Origin: an uncultured Lachnospiraceae bacterium
GTDB taxonomy: Bacteria; Bacillota; Clostridia; Lachnospirales; Lachnospiraceae
Direction of reading: 5' to 3'
Length of the DNA stretch: 64,000 nucleotides
Assembly: GCA_900316625.1 (NCBI GenBank)
Contig: ONDO01000001.1
Coordinates: forward strand, 1 to 64,000
Positions 1 to 8,842 of this stretch are shown here, piece by piece. Both the position numbers and the translations under genes were made by a program. The notes under the pieces were generated by a model. It did not search any database. It worked only from the letters and a program-made list of their open reading frames with translations, and had not been told where the DNA came from. The stretch's first letter is position 1. Every line of letters begins with the position of its first letter.

Positions 1-136
1 GCTTTACTGCTTTAAGGTTGTCTATGAAATAGACGCGTTCTTATGAAAATCTTATAAAGAAATTTCAAGGTTGTTTCACTGTTCAGTTATCAAAGATCTC
101 GTGACTTCTCGGAAGCTTTCGCCTCACTTGAAGTGC
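1..136 (-). promoter_or_regulatory. rRNA operon leader with boxA-like antitermination element
   Basis: Downstream of the tandem promoters the minus strand contains GATCTTTGATAACTGAAC within 81-100. This is the sequence type found in Firmicute rRNA leaders and 16S-23S spacers (boxA-like antitermination and processing region). A-rich sequence follows down to the edge. The 16S gene itself is not in the window, so the operon is inferred from leader and promoters only. Confidence 0.65.
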
Positions 137-142
137 TTGTCG

Positions 143-171
143 AGTATACCCTACAGGGAATCCCCTGTCAA
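143..171 (-). promoter_or_regulatory. Downstream rRNA promoter (P2)
   Basis: The minus strand reads TTGACA (166-171), a 17-base spacer, then TATACT (143-148), a near-consensus sigma-A promoter. It faces off the left edge of the window. With the boxA-like leader that follows it, it most likely drives a 16S rRNA gene just outside the window. Confidence 0.8.
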
Positions 172-224
172 GTATTGTTTTGCTTCCGGTTTGTTTCTTC
201 GGAGCAGCGCCTCAACGCTTAGTA

Positions 225-253
225 ACTATATATCCTGTAAAGGCATCCGTCAA
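225..253 (-). promoter_or_regulatory. Upstream rRNA promoter (P1)
   Basis: On the minus strand a -35 TTGACG (248-253) and a -10 TATAGT (225-230) are separated by exactly 17 bases. A second, better promoter follows 80 bases downstream and then an rRNA-type leader. Tandem sigma-A promoters of this kind are typical of Firmicute rRNA operons. The start site itself is inferred. Confidence 0.7.
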
Positions 254-386
254 CAGAAAAATGACATTTTCCTTAAAGTAGCACGATTCACCAAATTGTA
301 TGCATTTGTGTGCCAATTCCGACACATTCTGAAAGCGCCTATCTTACAGGGTTTCTCTAACTTTCATAAAGCCAGGTCATTCTCTT

Positions 387-540
387 CTATCTCAATTGCG
401 TCCGAATTTCTCCCAGCGGACGCAGGACATCGCTTGTCAGTTCCTGGTCCAGTTCAAATACCATAATGGCACTGCCACACGGTTGGCGCGACTTAGCTGC
501 ATGGAGGCGATATTGATGGAATTAGCCTGCATGGATATTC
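387..540 (-). pseudogene. Frameshifted ACT-domain remnant (serine dehydratase beta-like C-terminus)
   Basis: Between radA and the rRNA promoters the minus strand encodes INIASMQLSRANR and then, one frame over, AIMVFELDQELTSDVLRPL followed by TAG at 387-389. Adding one G after the CGTG of the Arg codon would join the two as ...NRGGSAIMVFELDQ..., which matches the beta-alpha-beta core of ACT domains at the end of L-serine dehydratase beta or phosphoglycerate dehydrogenase. The N-terminal part is absent because radA ends at 552. I read it as a decayed gene fragment. The parent family is uncertain, with serine dehydratase favoured. Confidence 0.5.
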
Positions 541-551
541 CTTTGTCTAAC

Positions 552-1910
552 TTAATCGAGTGCTTTTACTGCTTCTGCAATGTTCGCTACACCTACGAGA
601 TCGATTCCCTTCGTATTCTTCAGCGCCTTCAGATTCGAAGCAGGCAGGATCACACGCTCGAAGCCCAGTTTCTTCGCCTCATTCACACGTTGCTCTGCCA
701 TCTGGACAGAGCGAACCTCACCCGACAGACCGATTTCTCCAAAACAGATTACGCGGTCACTGATCACTTGATCCTTCATGGAGGACACAATAGCAAGAGC
801 AATCCCAAGATCAATCGCAGGCTCATTCATCTTCATACCACCAGCGATATTCACATAGGCATCATATTCCGACAGATGAAATCCCAGCCTCTTCTCCAGC
901 ACAGCCATGAGCAGATTCACACGATTGTAATCACAACCTGCCGCCGTACGTCTCGGCATACCGAAATTCGAACGACAAACCAGGGCCTGTACTTCCACCA
1001 GGATTGGACGGGTACCTTCCACGGAGCAGGCAACAACCGATCCACTCGCCTCTTCCGGTTTCCCTTCCAGCATATACTCAGACGGATTCAATACTTCCCG
1101 TAATCCATCCTGCTGCATCTCAAATACTCCGATTTCATCCGTTGATCCAAAACGGTTCTTGACCGCGCGAAGAATACGATAAGATGCATGGCGATCGCCC
1201 TCGAAATACAGAACCGTATCCACCATGTGTTCGAGAACTCTAGGCCCCGCCACAGTCCCTTCCTTGGTCACATGACCGACAACGAAAACCGTAACCCCCA
1301 GTCCCTTGGCGAGTTTCATCAGCATTGCGGTAGACTCCCTCACCTGGGATACAGAACCCGGGGCCGAATCCACGCCATCCGAATACATCGTCTGAATAGA
1401 ATCGATGATAACGATATCCGGCTTCTCCTTACGGATCACACCATCAATAATCTCCAAATTCGTCTCCGCCAGCAAGGCCAGATGATCATTGAATTCTCCT
1501 ATACGATCTGCACGCATACGAATCTGCTGAAGAGATTCCTCACCGGAAATATAAAGCAGACTTAAGTCGTCTGCACATAATCTATGACATGTCTGTAAGA
1601 GTAAGGTGGATTTCCCGATTCCCGGATCACCACCGACAAGGACAAGGGAACCACGGACAATGCCACCACCTAATACGCGGTCCATCTCCTCCATATGGGT
1701 AGAGATTCTCTTCTCCTCTTCCATCTGGATTTCAGACAGATGAGAAGGCTTCCTCTCCATCAGTGCTTTCTCGACCTTCTGTGAAGACTTCGTAACTTTT
1801 GCCTCTACAAAAGTGTTCCACTCATGGCAGACGGGACACTGTCCCAGCCACTTGGAAGATTCATTGCCACATTCCTTACAATAGAATAAAGTTTTCGTTC
1901 CTTTTGCCAC
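552..1910 (-). CDS. radA: DNA repair protein RadA (Sms)
   Basis: RadA is a RecA-like ATPase and branch-migration helicase that acts on recombination intermediates. The 452-residue protein has all family marks in order: an N-terminal zinc finger with Cys 11, 14, 25 and 28, a Walker A motif GDPGIGKST around residues 94-102, the RadA-specific KNRFG motif near residue 250, and a Lon-protease-like C-terminal domain. Length is normal. The start is GTG at 1908-1910 with GAGGT upstream. It lies downstream of a terminator that ends the neighbouring small gene and has no obvious promoter of its own, so it may depend on read-through. The disA gene that often follows radA is absent and an ACT-domain remnant lies there instead. 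Confidence 0.97.
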   Translation of the reverse strand: MAKGTKTLFYCKECGNESSKWLGQCPVCHEWNTFVEAKVTKSSQKVEKALMERKPSHLSEIQMEEEKRISTHMEEMDRVLGGGIVRGSLVLVGGDPGIGKSTLLLQTCHRLCADDLSLLYISGEESLQQIRMRADRIGEFNDHLALLAETNLEIIDGVIRKEKPDIVIIDSIQTMYSDGVDSAPGSVSQVRESTAMLMKLAKGLGVTVFVVGHVTKEGTVAGPRVLEHMVDTVLYFEGDRHASYRILRAVKNRFGSTDEIGVFEMQQDGLREVLNPSEYMLEGKPEEASGSVVACSVEGTRPILVEVQALVCRSNFGMPRRTAAGCDYNRVNLLMAVLEKRLGFHLSEYDAYVNIAGGMKMNEPAIDLGIALAIVSSMKDQVISDRVICFGEIGLSGEVRSVQMAEQRVNEAKKLGFERVILPASNLKALKNTKGIDLVGVANIAEAVKALD

Positions 1911-1964
1911 CTAAGTACCTCGCTCAAGCTAAACGCCTCACGCTCTGCTTTTGGCATTCAATCC

Positions 1965-2000
1965 TCAAAAAAAGCACCTGACCAAAGGGATCAGGTGCTA
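1965..2000 (-). terminator. Rho-independent terminator between the 137-aa gene and radA
   Basis: The minus strand has a 9-bp stem (AGCACCTGA paired with TCAGGTGCT, 1973-1981 with 1991-1999) followed at once by seven T residues. Confidence 0.88.
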
Positions 2001-2010
2001 GATGAACCTT

Positions 2011-2424
2011 TTATTTACGAACAATCGTAACAGGTACGGAGACAGACGGATCAAGTTCAACACTAAAACTCAGTTTTCCGCCAAGATTCGTCTTCATCGT
2101 ACCGGCGTCCTTACCATTCACAGAGATATCATACTCTGTCTCGGCCTCCAGTTCGAATGTGATCTGTGCATCTTCGGCACCCTCTACCGTAAATGTGATT
2201 TCATTATCCGTAACTAACAGATGCTCAACAGACGTCCCGGGAACAGATTCATAAACAAACATCTCGTTCTTCTCAAGCTTGGTGATCTCTGAAAAAGTCT
2301 TGACCTTGTACAGGTCTCCATTATGCTTGAAATCGCTTTTCTTGGCTTTCTGGTCCAGCTTATAATTGCCGAAACTAATCGTCCCGTCCCCTTCTTCGCG
2401 GATCAGATCTTCAATGACTGCCAT
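2011..2424 (-). CDS. Small conserved acidic protein of Lachnospiraceae type (often labelled endosialidase)
   Basis: The protein has 137 residues, no signal peptide and no membrane segment. It begins MAVIEDLIREEGDGTISFG and ends in a strand-rich half with FELEAETEYDISVNGKDAG. I recall similar short proteins from Lachnospiraceae genomes carrying the name endosialidase, but no catalytic domain is visible and I would not assign that activity. The start at 2424 is chosen because GAGAGGAG lies just upstream; an earlier in-frame ATG at 2457 has no ribosome binding site. An extended -10 sequence (TGTTATAAT, 2478-2486) inside the clpC end could be its promoter, and a strong terminator follows the gene. 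Confidence 0.75.
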   Translation of the reverse strand: MAVIEDLIREEGDGTISFGNYKLDQKAKKSDFKHNGDLYKVKTFSEITKLEKNEMFVYESVPGTSVEHLLVTDNEITFTVEGAEDAQITFELEAETEYDISVNGKDAGTMKTNLGGKLSFSVELDPSVSVPVTIVRK

Positions 2425-2477
2425 CCCTACACTCCTCTCATTGATTATTAACAACACAGTACTCTGACTGTTTCATC

Positions 2478-2486
2478 ATTATAACA
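2478..2486 (-). promoter_or_regulatory. Possible extended -10 promoter for the 137-aa gene
   Basis: The minus strand reads TGTTATAAT, matching TGnTATAAT, about 54 bases upstream of the chosen start. No good -35 is seen. It lies just past the clpC coding end. Confidence 0.4.
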
Positions 2487-2495
2487 TAGGGCATC

Positions 2496-4940
2496 TTATT
2501 TTCCATTAATTAAAAAGCTGAGTTTATCATTTTTTACCCCAACTGTTACCTGATCACCGGGATGAATATCACCAGCGAGAATTTTCTCAGAGAGAAGGTC
2601 TTCAAGTTCAGTTTGGATCTTACGACGTAAGGGTCTTGCTCCATATTTGGGATCATATGCCTTGTCTACGATCCAGCGCTCTGCAACCGGTCGAATCTTC
2701 AGTGTAATATTCTGAAGAGACTTGCATCTATTGACAAGGGAGGATATCTGGATCTTCACGATCTTCTGCAGATCATCCTTGGTCAGCTGACGGAAGACAA
2801 TCGTCTCATCGATACGGTTCAAGAATTCCGGACGGAAGAGTCTTCTCACTTCTTCCATCACACCACTCTTCATATCCTTATAATTCTCAGCTGCATTATT
2901 CCTATCACCGAAACCCAGTCTCTTGGGTTCTACGATAGACTGTGCACCTGCGTTACTTGTCATAATAATGATCGTATTCTTGAAGTCAACCTTACGTCCC
3001 TGAGAATCTGTGATATGACCATCATCTAATACCTGTAAAAGAATATTGAAGACATCAGGATGCGCTTTCTCAATCTCATCAAAAAGGATAACAGAATATG
3101 GATGACGGCGTACCTTCTCAGAGAGCTGTCCACCCTCTTCGTAACCCACATATCCGGGAGCGGAACCGATCATCTTCGAGACGGAATACTTCTCCATATA
3201 CTCAGACATGTCGACACGAATCATGGCATTTTCAGATCCGAAAACAGCTTCTGCGAGAGCCTTGGAAATCTCTGTCTTACCTACACCGGTCGGACCCAGG
3301 AAGAGGAAGGAACCAATCGGGCGATTCGGTTCTTTCAATCCTACACGGCCACGGCGAACAGCGCGGGATACAGCACTGACTGCATCCTCCTGACCGATAA
3401 CTCTCTGATGCAGAGTCTTCTCAAGATTGCGAAGACGAACTGTCTCAGACTGAGAGAGTCTGGTCACCGGAATACCAGTCCACTGGGCAACCGTATCCGC
3501 CACATCATCAAAGGACAGGCTAAGAGTCTTTCTCTTATTTCTAGCCTGCATTCTCTTCTCTAATCGTTCGATCTTCTTCTTGGTTTCTTTTTCTTCTGCA
3601 CGAACCTGCTTTGCATTTTCCAGATCATTTTGGGCAAGAAGAGCCACAATCTGATTCTCATAACCCAATGCCTTCTTCCGAAGTTCATTGAGTTCTTCCG
3701 GCATTGCAATAGAAGAGAGACGAAGCTTGGCAGCAGACTCATCCATAAGATCAATCGCCTTATCCGGAAGGAAACGGTCCGTAATATAACGATCCGACAG
3801 ATCAACCGCAGCATTGATGGCCTCATCTGTAATATTCACATGATGATGCTCTTCATAGAGAGAACGAACCCCCTTCAGGATAGAGATCGTCTCTTCCTTG
3901 CTCGGCTGTTCGATATTGACCGGCTGGAAACGGCGTTCCAGAGCGGCATCTTTCTCTACATGCTTACGATATTCATCAACTGTTGTTGCACCGATTACCT
4001 GGATCTCGCCACGAGCAAGAGCAGGCTTTAAGATATTGCTGGCATCGAGAGCACCTTCTGCTCCCCCCGCACCAATCAAGGTATGAAGCTCATCAATAAA
4101 GAGGATGACATTACCGTCAGCGATAACTTCATTAATAACCTTCTTAATACGTTCTTCGAATTCACCACGATACTTCGATCCGGCAACCATGCCTGACAGA
4201 TCAAGAGACATCAGTCTCTTGTTCTGTAGAGAATCAGGGACATTACCAGCTACAATACGCTCTGCAAGTCCTTCGACAACCGCCGTCTTACCAACACCAG
4301 GCTCACCGATCAGACAAGGATTATTCTTGTTTCTACGACTCAGAATCTGGATTACTCTTTGGATTTCCGTCTCACGGCCGATTACAGGATCCAGTCTTCC
4401 CTGTGCTGCCATGGCTGTAAGATCTCTGGAATACTGCTCTAAGGTAGGTGTTCCACCATCCCCCTGTGCCTTCTCTGTCTCCACAACGTTATCGCGATAG
4501 ATCTCACCCTCATGTCCCATAGACTGCAGGATACTCTGCATCAGTTTCTGGGGATTCACATCCATCGAGTTAAGGAGTCTTGCACCGGCACAATCAGGAA
4601 TGCGAAGCATCGCAATCAAAAGATGTTCTGTTCCAATCTCATCGGATTCAGAGAGATAAGCCTCGGTCTCCGCCTGCTGAAGGAGTTCCTGCAATTTCGG
4701 TGTATAGCCCTCCCTCTCCATCACAACTGTTCCCTCTTCCGGAGCAATCAGTTCAGAGATTAAGTTAATGACATCTTCCTTTTCAAGCTTTTCCTCTACA
4801 AGTACATGAGCTGCAATTGATGAAGACTGCTGTAAGAGTCCGATTAGAAGATGCTCTGTTCCTACATAATTATGCTTGAGTCTCTTAGAAACCCTTACCG
4901 CATATTCCAAAGCCATTTTTGCCTGTTTTGTATAATTCAT
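2496..4940 (-). CDS. clpC: ATP-dependent Clp protease ATP-binding subunit ClpC
   Basis: ClpC is a hexameric AAA+ unfoldase that feeds proteins to ClpP and works in heat-shock and general proteolysis. The 814 residues show the N-terminal double Clp-N repeat (about 1-145), first AAA+ module with GEPGVGKT and [19 protein letters not shown], a middle UVR-like coiled region ([20 protein letters not shown], about 425-460) that separates ClpC from ClpA/ClpB, and a second AAA+ module with GPTGVGKT and [14 protein letters not shown]. Length is normal. In many Firmicutes clpC closes a ctsR-mcsA-mcsB-clpC operon; none of those genes is next to it here. A perfect 10-bp hairpin separates it from the upstream gene. 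Confidence 0.97.
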   Translation of the reverse strand: MNYTKQAKMALEYAVRVSKRLKHNYVGTEHLLIGLLQQSSSIAAHVLVEEKLEKEDVINLISELIAPEEGTVVMEREGYTPKLQELLQQAETEAYLSESDEIGTEHLLIAMLRIPDCAGARLLNSMDVNPQKLMQSILQSMGHEGEIYRDNVVETEKAQGDGGTPTLEQYSRDLTAMAAQGRLDPVIGRETEIQRVIQILSRRNKNNPCLIGEPGVGKTAVVEGLAERIVAGNVPDSLQNKRLMSLDLSGMVAGSKYRGEFEERIKKVINEVIADGNVILFIDELHTLIGAGGAEGALDASNILKPALARGEIQVIGATTVDEYRKHVEKDAALERRFQPVNIEQPSKEETISILKGVRSLYEEHHHVNITDEAINAAVDLSDRYITDRFLPDKAIDLMDESAAKLRLSSIAMPEELNELRKKALGYENQIVALLAQNDLENAKQVRAEEKETKKKIERLEKRMQARNKRKTLSLSFDDVADTVAQWTGIPVTRLSQSETVRLRNLEKTLHQRVIGQEDAVSAVSRAVRRGRVGLKEPNRPIGSFLFLGPTGVGKTEISKALAEAVFGSENAMIRVDMSEYMEKYSVSKMIGSAPGYVGYEEGGQLSEKVRRHPYSVILFDEIEKAHPDVFNILLQVLDDGHITDSQGRKVDFKNTIIIMTSNAGAQSIVEPKRLGFGDRNNAAENYKDMKSGVMEEVRRLFRPEFLNRIDETIVFRQLTKDDLQKIVKIQISSLVNRCKSLQNITLKIRPVAERWIVDKAYDPKYGARPLRRKIQTELEDLLSEKILAGDIHPGDQVTVGVKNDKLSFLINGK

Positions 4941-4983
4941 TCGGCCTCAGCCCTTTCCTTCTAACAATTATCCATGTGCAAGA

Positions 4984-5009
4984 ATGACAGGCATTCGCAT
5001 GCCTGTCAT
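4984..5009 (-). terminator. Intergenic hairpin between membrane protein gene and clpC
   Basis: A perfect 10-bp inverted repeat (ATGACAGGCA with TGCCTGTCAT, 6-base loop) follows the upstream gene. There is only a short TCTT after it and no real U-tract, so it may be a weak terminator or a processing/stability hairpin. Confidence 0.45.
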
Positions 5010-5018
5010 CCATGATGA

Positions 5019-6623
5019 TTAAAGATTATTCAGATCGATAAAATCGGTTCCTGAGGAATCGCTGTCATCGTCATGGGGACGTGTATTCTTTTTCTGAACA
5101 GGAGCTTCTTTCTTCGCTTCCTCTTCATCTTCCTCCCCATCCTCTTCTTCGTCTTCGTCATCCCAGAAATCGTCTTTTCTGTGACGGAAGAGGCCACGCT
5201 TCTTCTTCGGAACTTCCTCCTCATCCTCTTCTTCAGATTCTTCAGAAGGTTCCTCGTCATTCTGCTTTTCTACTTCTTTCACAGGTTTTACCGATAGCTG
5301 TTCCTTACGATCTTCAGCAACATCATTTGTTTCAGAATTCATTGCTTCGACCAGTTTTGCTGAGATATCCTCAACATCATCCTTCTCTTCATCCTTCCAG
5401 TCATCCCAGGAATCCTCACCTTCATTGCCTTCATATAACTTGCGAAGGTTATGACGGGAAACCAGAGTGTTGATCAAAAGAATCAGCAGAATCAGACAAA
5501 CAACTACGAGAACGCAGATAATCATGCGATAATTATCAGATTTAATTCTAAGCTTGTCAAAGAATCTACCGGTCATGGAAGAATCTGTCTTCTCTTCTTC
5601 CGTATCCGTATCTTCTGCTGCAGGCTCCTCTTCATCACTTACTACGGGTGCATTCGCAGCAAACAGATCTGTATTCGCCTTCTGAATGCTATCACTCGTG
5701 GAGTCATAAGAAAACCAACCAAGACTTCCATCTGCACCGGTACCATATACATAATAGAATCCATTCGCTTCGGTGCCGTACTGGTAAGCCTGTACCGTTC
5801 TCTCACCTACGGTAATTGTCGTCTCTGTCAGAAGACTGCTGGGCAAACTGTCCGGAGCAGACAGGATAACGAGCTGAGAACCACTTCCAAGATATGCGAA
5901 GGAAGCTACCGTATTCGCATTCGGATCATAGAGATAGAATACGCCGGAACCCTGAATGTTATCAGCAGGCTTAAGATAAACAAGAGTAATCGTACCATTC
6001 GAGATCTCACGGAAGGAAGCTCCTCCGATATTCACCGGTGTCCGGGTGAATCCTGCAGGAATCTCAGCATCTGTATAACGCTCTGAAACAACATATTCAA
6101 CACCACCGATATTGAATCCCTTATCGCTGGCTGTTCCAACAACGCTTCCACTTGCTGCCGGTGCTGCTGTCTCCGCCGGTGCCTCATCTGTAGTATCCGG
6201 TGTTGCATCCTGTGCAGCTTCTTCCGGCTGCGCCGCAGCTGCTTCTAAAACATTCAGAACTGCGCTCTGCTGAGCCACGCCACCAACACTAACGATCACA
6301 TTGGCCTTGCCGGCTGCAGCAGCCTTCATCTTCAAGGTCATGGACTTGTTGTTGAAAGAGATCTTGCCATCTCCTCCGGTATAATTCGCACTGGATTCGG
6401 ACAGGGTAATTACCGATGCGGTATAGGCAACGGTAATATCTTCCGCAACAGAATCTGTAATCGTCACCGTTACAGTATCACCTACACTAGGATTGCTGTT
6501 GGAAAAAGCAAGCTGAACTGTTCCAGCTGCATACGCCTGACCTGTCGGAAGAAGAACCGTAAGGATCAAAAGAAAGGCTAACATCCCGGCAGTCCAAAAC
6601 TTGTTTATCTTTTGAAATATCAT
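5019..6623 (-). CDS. Signal-peptide, single-pass membrane protein with acidic cytoplasmic tail
   Basis: I do not recognise a named family. The 534-residue protein starts with a lysine-containing N-terminus and a hydrophobic signal sequence ending near AYAAG. A short strand-rich, Ig-like segment (VGDTVTVTI, about 50-130) follows, then an Ala/Glu/Thr-rich linker and a central globular part rich in Tyr and Gly. One strong membrane segment is MIICVLVVVCLILLILLINT. The last 155 residues are dominated by Asp, Glu and Lys and would lie in the cytoplasm. The start at 6623 is chosen because AGGATGG precedes it; the ATG 18 bases earlier has none. A consensus promoter with 17-base spacing lies upstream. 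It could be a surface sensor or scaffold; that is a guess. Confidence 0.8.
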   Translation of the reverse strand: MIFQKINKFWTAGMLAFLLILTVLLPTGQAYAAGTVQLAFSNSNPSVGDTVTVTITDSVAEDITVAYTASVITLSESSANYTGGDGKISFNNKSMTLKMKAAAAGKANVIVSVGGVAQQSAVLNVLEAAAAQPEEAAQDATPDTTDEAPAETAAPAASGSVVGTASDKGFNIGGVEYVVSERYTDAEIPAGFTRTPVNIGGASFREISNGTITLVYLKPADNIQGSGVFYLYDPNANTVASFAYLGSGSQLVILSAPDSLPSSLLTETTITVGERTVQAYQYGTEANGFYYVYGTGADGSLGWFSYDSTSDSIQKANTDLFAANAPVVSDEEEPAAEDTDTEEEKTDSSMTGRFFDKLRIKSDNYRMIICVLVVVCLILLILLINTLVSRHNLRKLYEGNEGEDSWDDWKDEEKDDVEDISAKLVEAMNSETNDVAEDRKEQLSVKPVKEVEKQNDEEPSEESEEEDEEEVPKKKRGLFRHRKDDFWDDEDEEEDGEEDEEEAKKEAPVQKKNTRPHDDDSDSSGTDFIDLNNL

Positions 6624-6684
6624 TTCACACCATCCTGACATCTTATGTTCGGTAAGTAAAGCTATGCTGTTTATCTCTCATAAG

Positions 6685-6713
6685 ATTATAGGTAACCTCG
6701 GAAACTCCGTCAA
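6685..6713 (-). promoter_or_regulatory. Sigma-A promoter of the acidic-tail membrane protein gene
   Basis: The minus strand reads TTGACG (6708-6713), 17 bases, TATAAT (6685-6690). The -35 overlaps the last codons of the upstream 67-aa gene. Confidence 0.75.
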
Positions 6714-6913
6714 CAATTACGGATCAGGGAAATGCACCATAAGATTCCTGTAATGCAGGAAATCGCAGTTACGAGATCCGCTCGATTCAACTGGGAGATC
6801 TCATATCCCAAAACCGAGGGTACGAATAAAGAAATTACAACGGAAAAAGTAAGGGATAATAAACCAAAAAGAAGGATTGTCTCTCTGTCAAGCTCATGTT
6901 TCTTCGTATGCAT
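6710..6913 (-). CDS. Small two-pass membrane protein, unknown function
   Basis: The 67-residue product has a charged N-terminus (MHTKKHELDRE) and two hydrophobic helices (about 11-37 and 45-64) joined by a short loop, with an Arg-Asn-Cys end. No family is recognised. The upstream GGAGG favours the second of two adjacent ATGs (6913), six bases away; the first is three bases away. It stands alone between the aldolase end and the next promoter. The reading frame could be fortuitous, but the ribosome binding site and clean two-helix profile support a real gene. Confidence 0.55.
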   Translation of the reverse strand: MHTKKHELDRETILLFGLLSLTFSVVISLFVPSVLGYEISQLNRADLVTAISCITGILWCISLIRNC

Positions 6914-7064
6914 CATAAACCTCCATAATTCTACGAACGATATTTCCATCGTTCCTAACTGCAGCTCTACGAATTAGCTGCACTTGCTTTGAACTATGGA
7001 TATGATACAAAACCATATGAGCGTATAACTTCCCATTTATTTAACAGAATCCGACGGCAGAACG

Positions 7065-8093
7065 TTACAGCTCCTGGATTACTGAAATCAGCTTCTCTAC
7101 CTCTTCTTCACTTGTCGCCCAACTGGTACAGAAACGAGCGATGCGTCCTCTCTCATCTCTGCCACAATCTTCAAAGACAAAATCTTCTGAAAGACGATCT
7201 GCATTTTCATCCGACAGGATTACAAACTGCTGATTGGTATAGGAATCTGCCATCAAGGGAATCTTCTTCTCTTCAAAGGCTGCCCGAATCTGCATCGCGT
7301 ACTGATCCGCACGTTTGCTTGCCTCAAAATATTCACCATTGGAGAGCATAGTATGAAACATAAGTCCCATTAACCAGCCCTTTGCCATCACTGCTCCATT
7401 CTGCTTCATATAGGCTTTAAACCGAGGTTTTAAATCCTTATTCAGAAGAACCAGGGCTTCTCCAAAGAGTGCACCGCACTTGGTTCCACCCAGATAAAAA
7501 GCATCCGTATAAAGGGCAAGATCCTCCAGAGTCACATCATTATTAGATGCACCAAGACCATAGGGAAGACGTGCTCCATCAACAAAGAGATACATGCCAA
7601 ACTCTCTGCAGACCAAAGACAGGTTCTTCAATTCTTCCTTGCTATAGATCGTTCCCTGTTCCGTCGGAAAAGAGATATATACCAGCTTAGGCTCTGTCAG
7701 ATACTCTGCTTCTTCGCCATAATACGCTTCTGCGACCTTTTTTACCTGGTCTGCATCAATCTTACCCTCCTTGTTGGGAAGTTCTAAGATCTTATGGCCG
7801 GTATTCTCAATGGATGCTGCTTCATGCGCATTGATATGGCCGGTATCTGCACAGACAACACTCTGCACAGAAGTCAGAGCGCGTGCGATCAGAACATAAT
7901 TTGCCTGGGTTGCCCCGGGAAAATACCAGATATCCGCATCCTTCCTATGAATCAGCTTACGAATCGTATCGCTTGCCTTATCACACCAATCATCTGTTCC
8001 ATAGCCAGCGTGAGACTGACAGGCATCCTCAGAAAGAGCCTGCATAATATCGGAGAAAGCCCCCCTGTTATAGTCATTATTAAAACGAATCAT
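7065..8093 (-). CDS. Low-specificity L-threonine aldolase (PLP-dependent)
   Basis: The enzyme would cleave L-threonine or L-allo-threonine to glycine and acetaldehyde in the cytoplasm. The 342-residue sequence fits the beta-eliminating lyase/threonine aldolase fold: N-terminal FNNDYNRGAF, the DTGHINAHEAA segment, the cofactor-binding DGARLPYG around Asp172, and the PLP lysine in GGTKCG (Lys205). The start overlaps the stop of the relQ-type gene by one base (TGATG), so translation is coupled to it. This makes a metabolic enzyme the last gene of a long signalling run. Substrate stereochemistry cannot be told from the sequence. Confidence 0.9.
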   Translation of the reverse strand: MIRFNNDYNRGAFSDIMQALSEDACQSHAGYGTDDWCDKASDTIRKLIHRKDADIWYFPGATQANYVLIARALTSVQSVVCADTGHINAHEAASIENTGHKILELPNKEGKIDADQVKKVAEAYYGEEAEYLTEPKLVYISFPTEQGTIYSKEELKNLSLVCREFGMYLFVDGARLPYGLGASNNDVTLEDLALYTDAFYLGGTKCGALFGEALVLLNKDLKPRFKAYMKQNGAVMAKGWLMGLMFHTMLSNGEYFEASKRADQYAMQIRAAFEEKKIPLMADSYTNQQFVILSDENADRLSEDFVFEDCGRDERGRIARFCTSWATSEEEVEKLISVIQEL

Positions 8094-8842
8094 CAGATGT
8101 TCCCCTCCTTGTATTCATTGTCAGGATCCGGCAATTCCAAAGGAACGATCTGACTTCTGACATATTCCATTCTGCGATCCAGATCCGCACACTCTTCTGC
8201 GCAGATGGAGAGTTCCTTCTGCAGAGCCTCTATCTGTTCTGCAGATAATTTCTTCTTGTAACGCAGCTTGTGTTCCAGTGCTGCCCAGAAGTCCATAGCT
8301 ATGGTTCGAATCTGCACTTCGACATACATCATCTTCTTACCGACTTCGGTGAAGATCGGCGTACGCACAATAAGGTGCAGGGAGCGATAGCCATTGGGCT
8401 TTGGATGATTGATATAATCCTTTCTCTCCACCAGTTCTATATCATCCTGCTGCAGGAACACATCAGCAATACGGAAAACATCCTCCTCGAAGGAACAGAT
8501 GACACGTACACCTGCAATATCCCGAATATTCTCTTCCACGGATTCGATGGAGAAGGGAAGTCCCTTACGCTCTACCTTACGAATAATGGAATCCATGCTC
8601 TTCACACGGGTTTTGATGGACTCGATCGGATTACCATCATATTTCACGCCCATGCGTTCATTTAATACCTTAAACTTAGTCTCTACCTCATAGACTGCGC
8701 ACTGGTAATTGGCCATCTCCTGCCTCCAGGGCAGAGTCTGCTCATCCATGGTATCCAGTAAACTATTCAGATTCAGTCTCTTCAGCCAGTCGGCAGGAAT
8801 TATTCCATTCTGAAACTGCTTGAGATTCTCAATTTCGTTCAT
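8093..8842 (-). CDS. relQ: Small alarmone synthetase (RelQ/YjbM type GTP pyrophosphokinase)
   Basis: This 249-residue protein has only the RelA/SpoT synthetase domain, so it should make (p)ppGpp from ATP and GTP/GDP without the hydrolase domain of long Rel. The features are an N-terminal helical part, DIAGVRVICSFEEDVF, the catalytic HPKPNGYRSLHL, and VEVQIRTIAMDFWAALEHKL with the conserved Glu and Gln. Length is typical of small alarmone synthetases. Its start overlaps the end of the upstream kinase by four bases (ATGA) and its stop overlaps the aldolase start by one. It is thus tightly coupled to two-component genes, which is not the usual setting. Confidence 0.88.
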   Translation of the reverse strand: MNEIENLKQFQNGIIPADWLKRLNLNSLLDTMDEQTLPWRQEMANYQCAVYEVETKFKVLNERMGVKYDGNPIESIKTRVKSMDSIIRKVERKGLPFSIESVEENIRDIAGVRVICSFEEDVFRIADVFLQQDDIELVERKDYINHPKPNGYRSLHLIVRTPIFTEVGKKMMYVEVQIRTIAMDFWAALEHKLRYKKKLSAEQIEALQKELSICAEECADLDRRMEYVRSQIVPLELPDPDNEYKEGNI

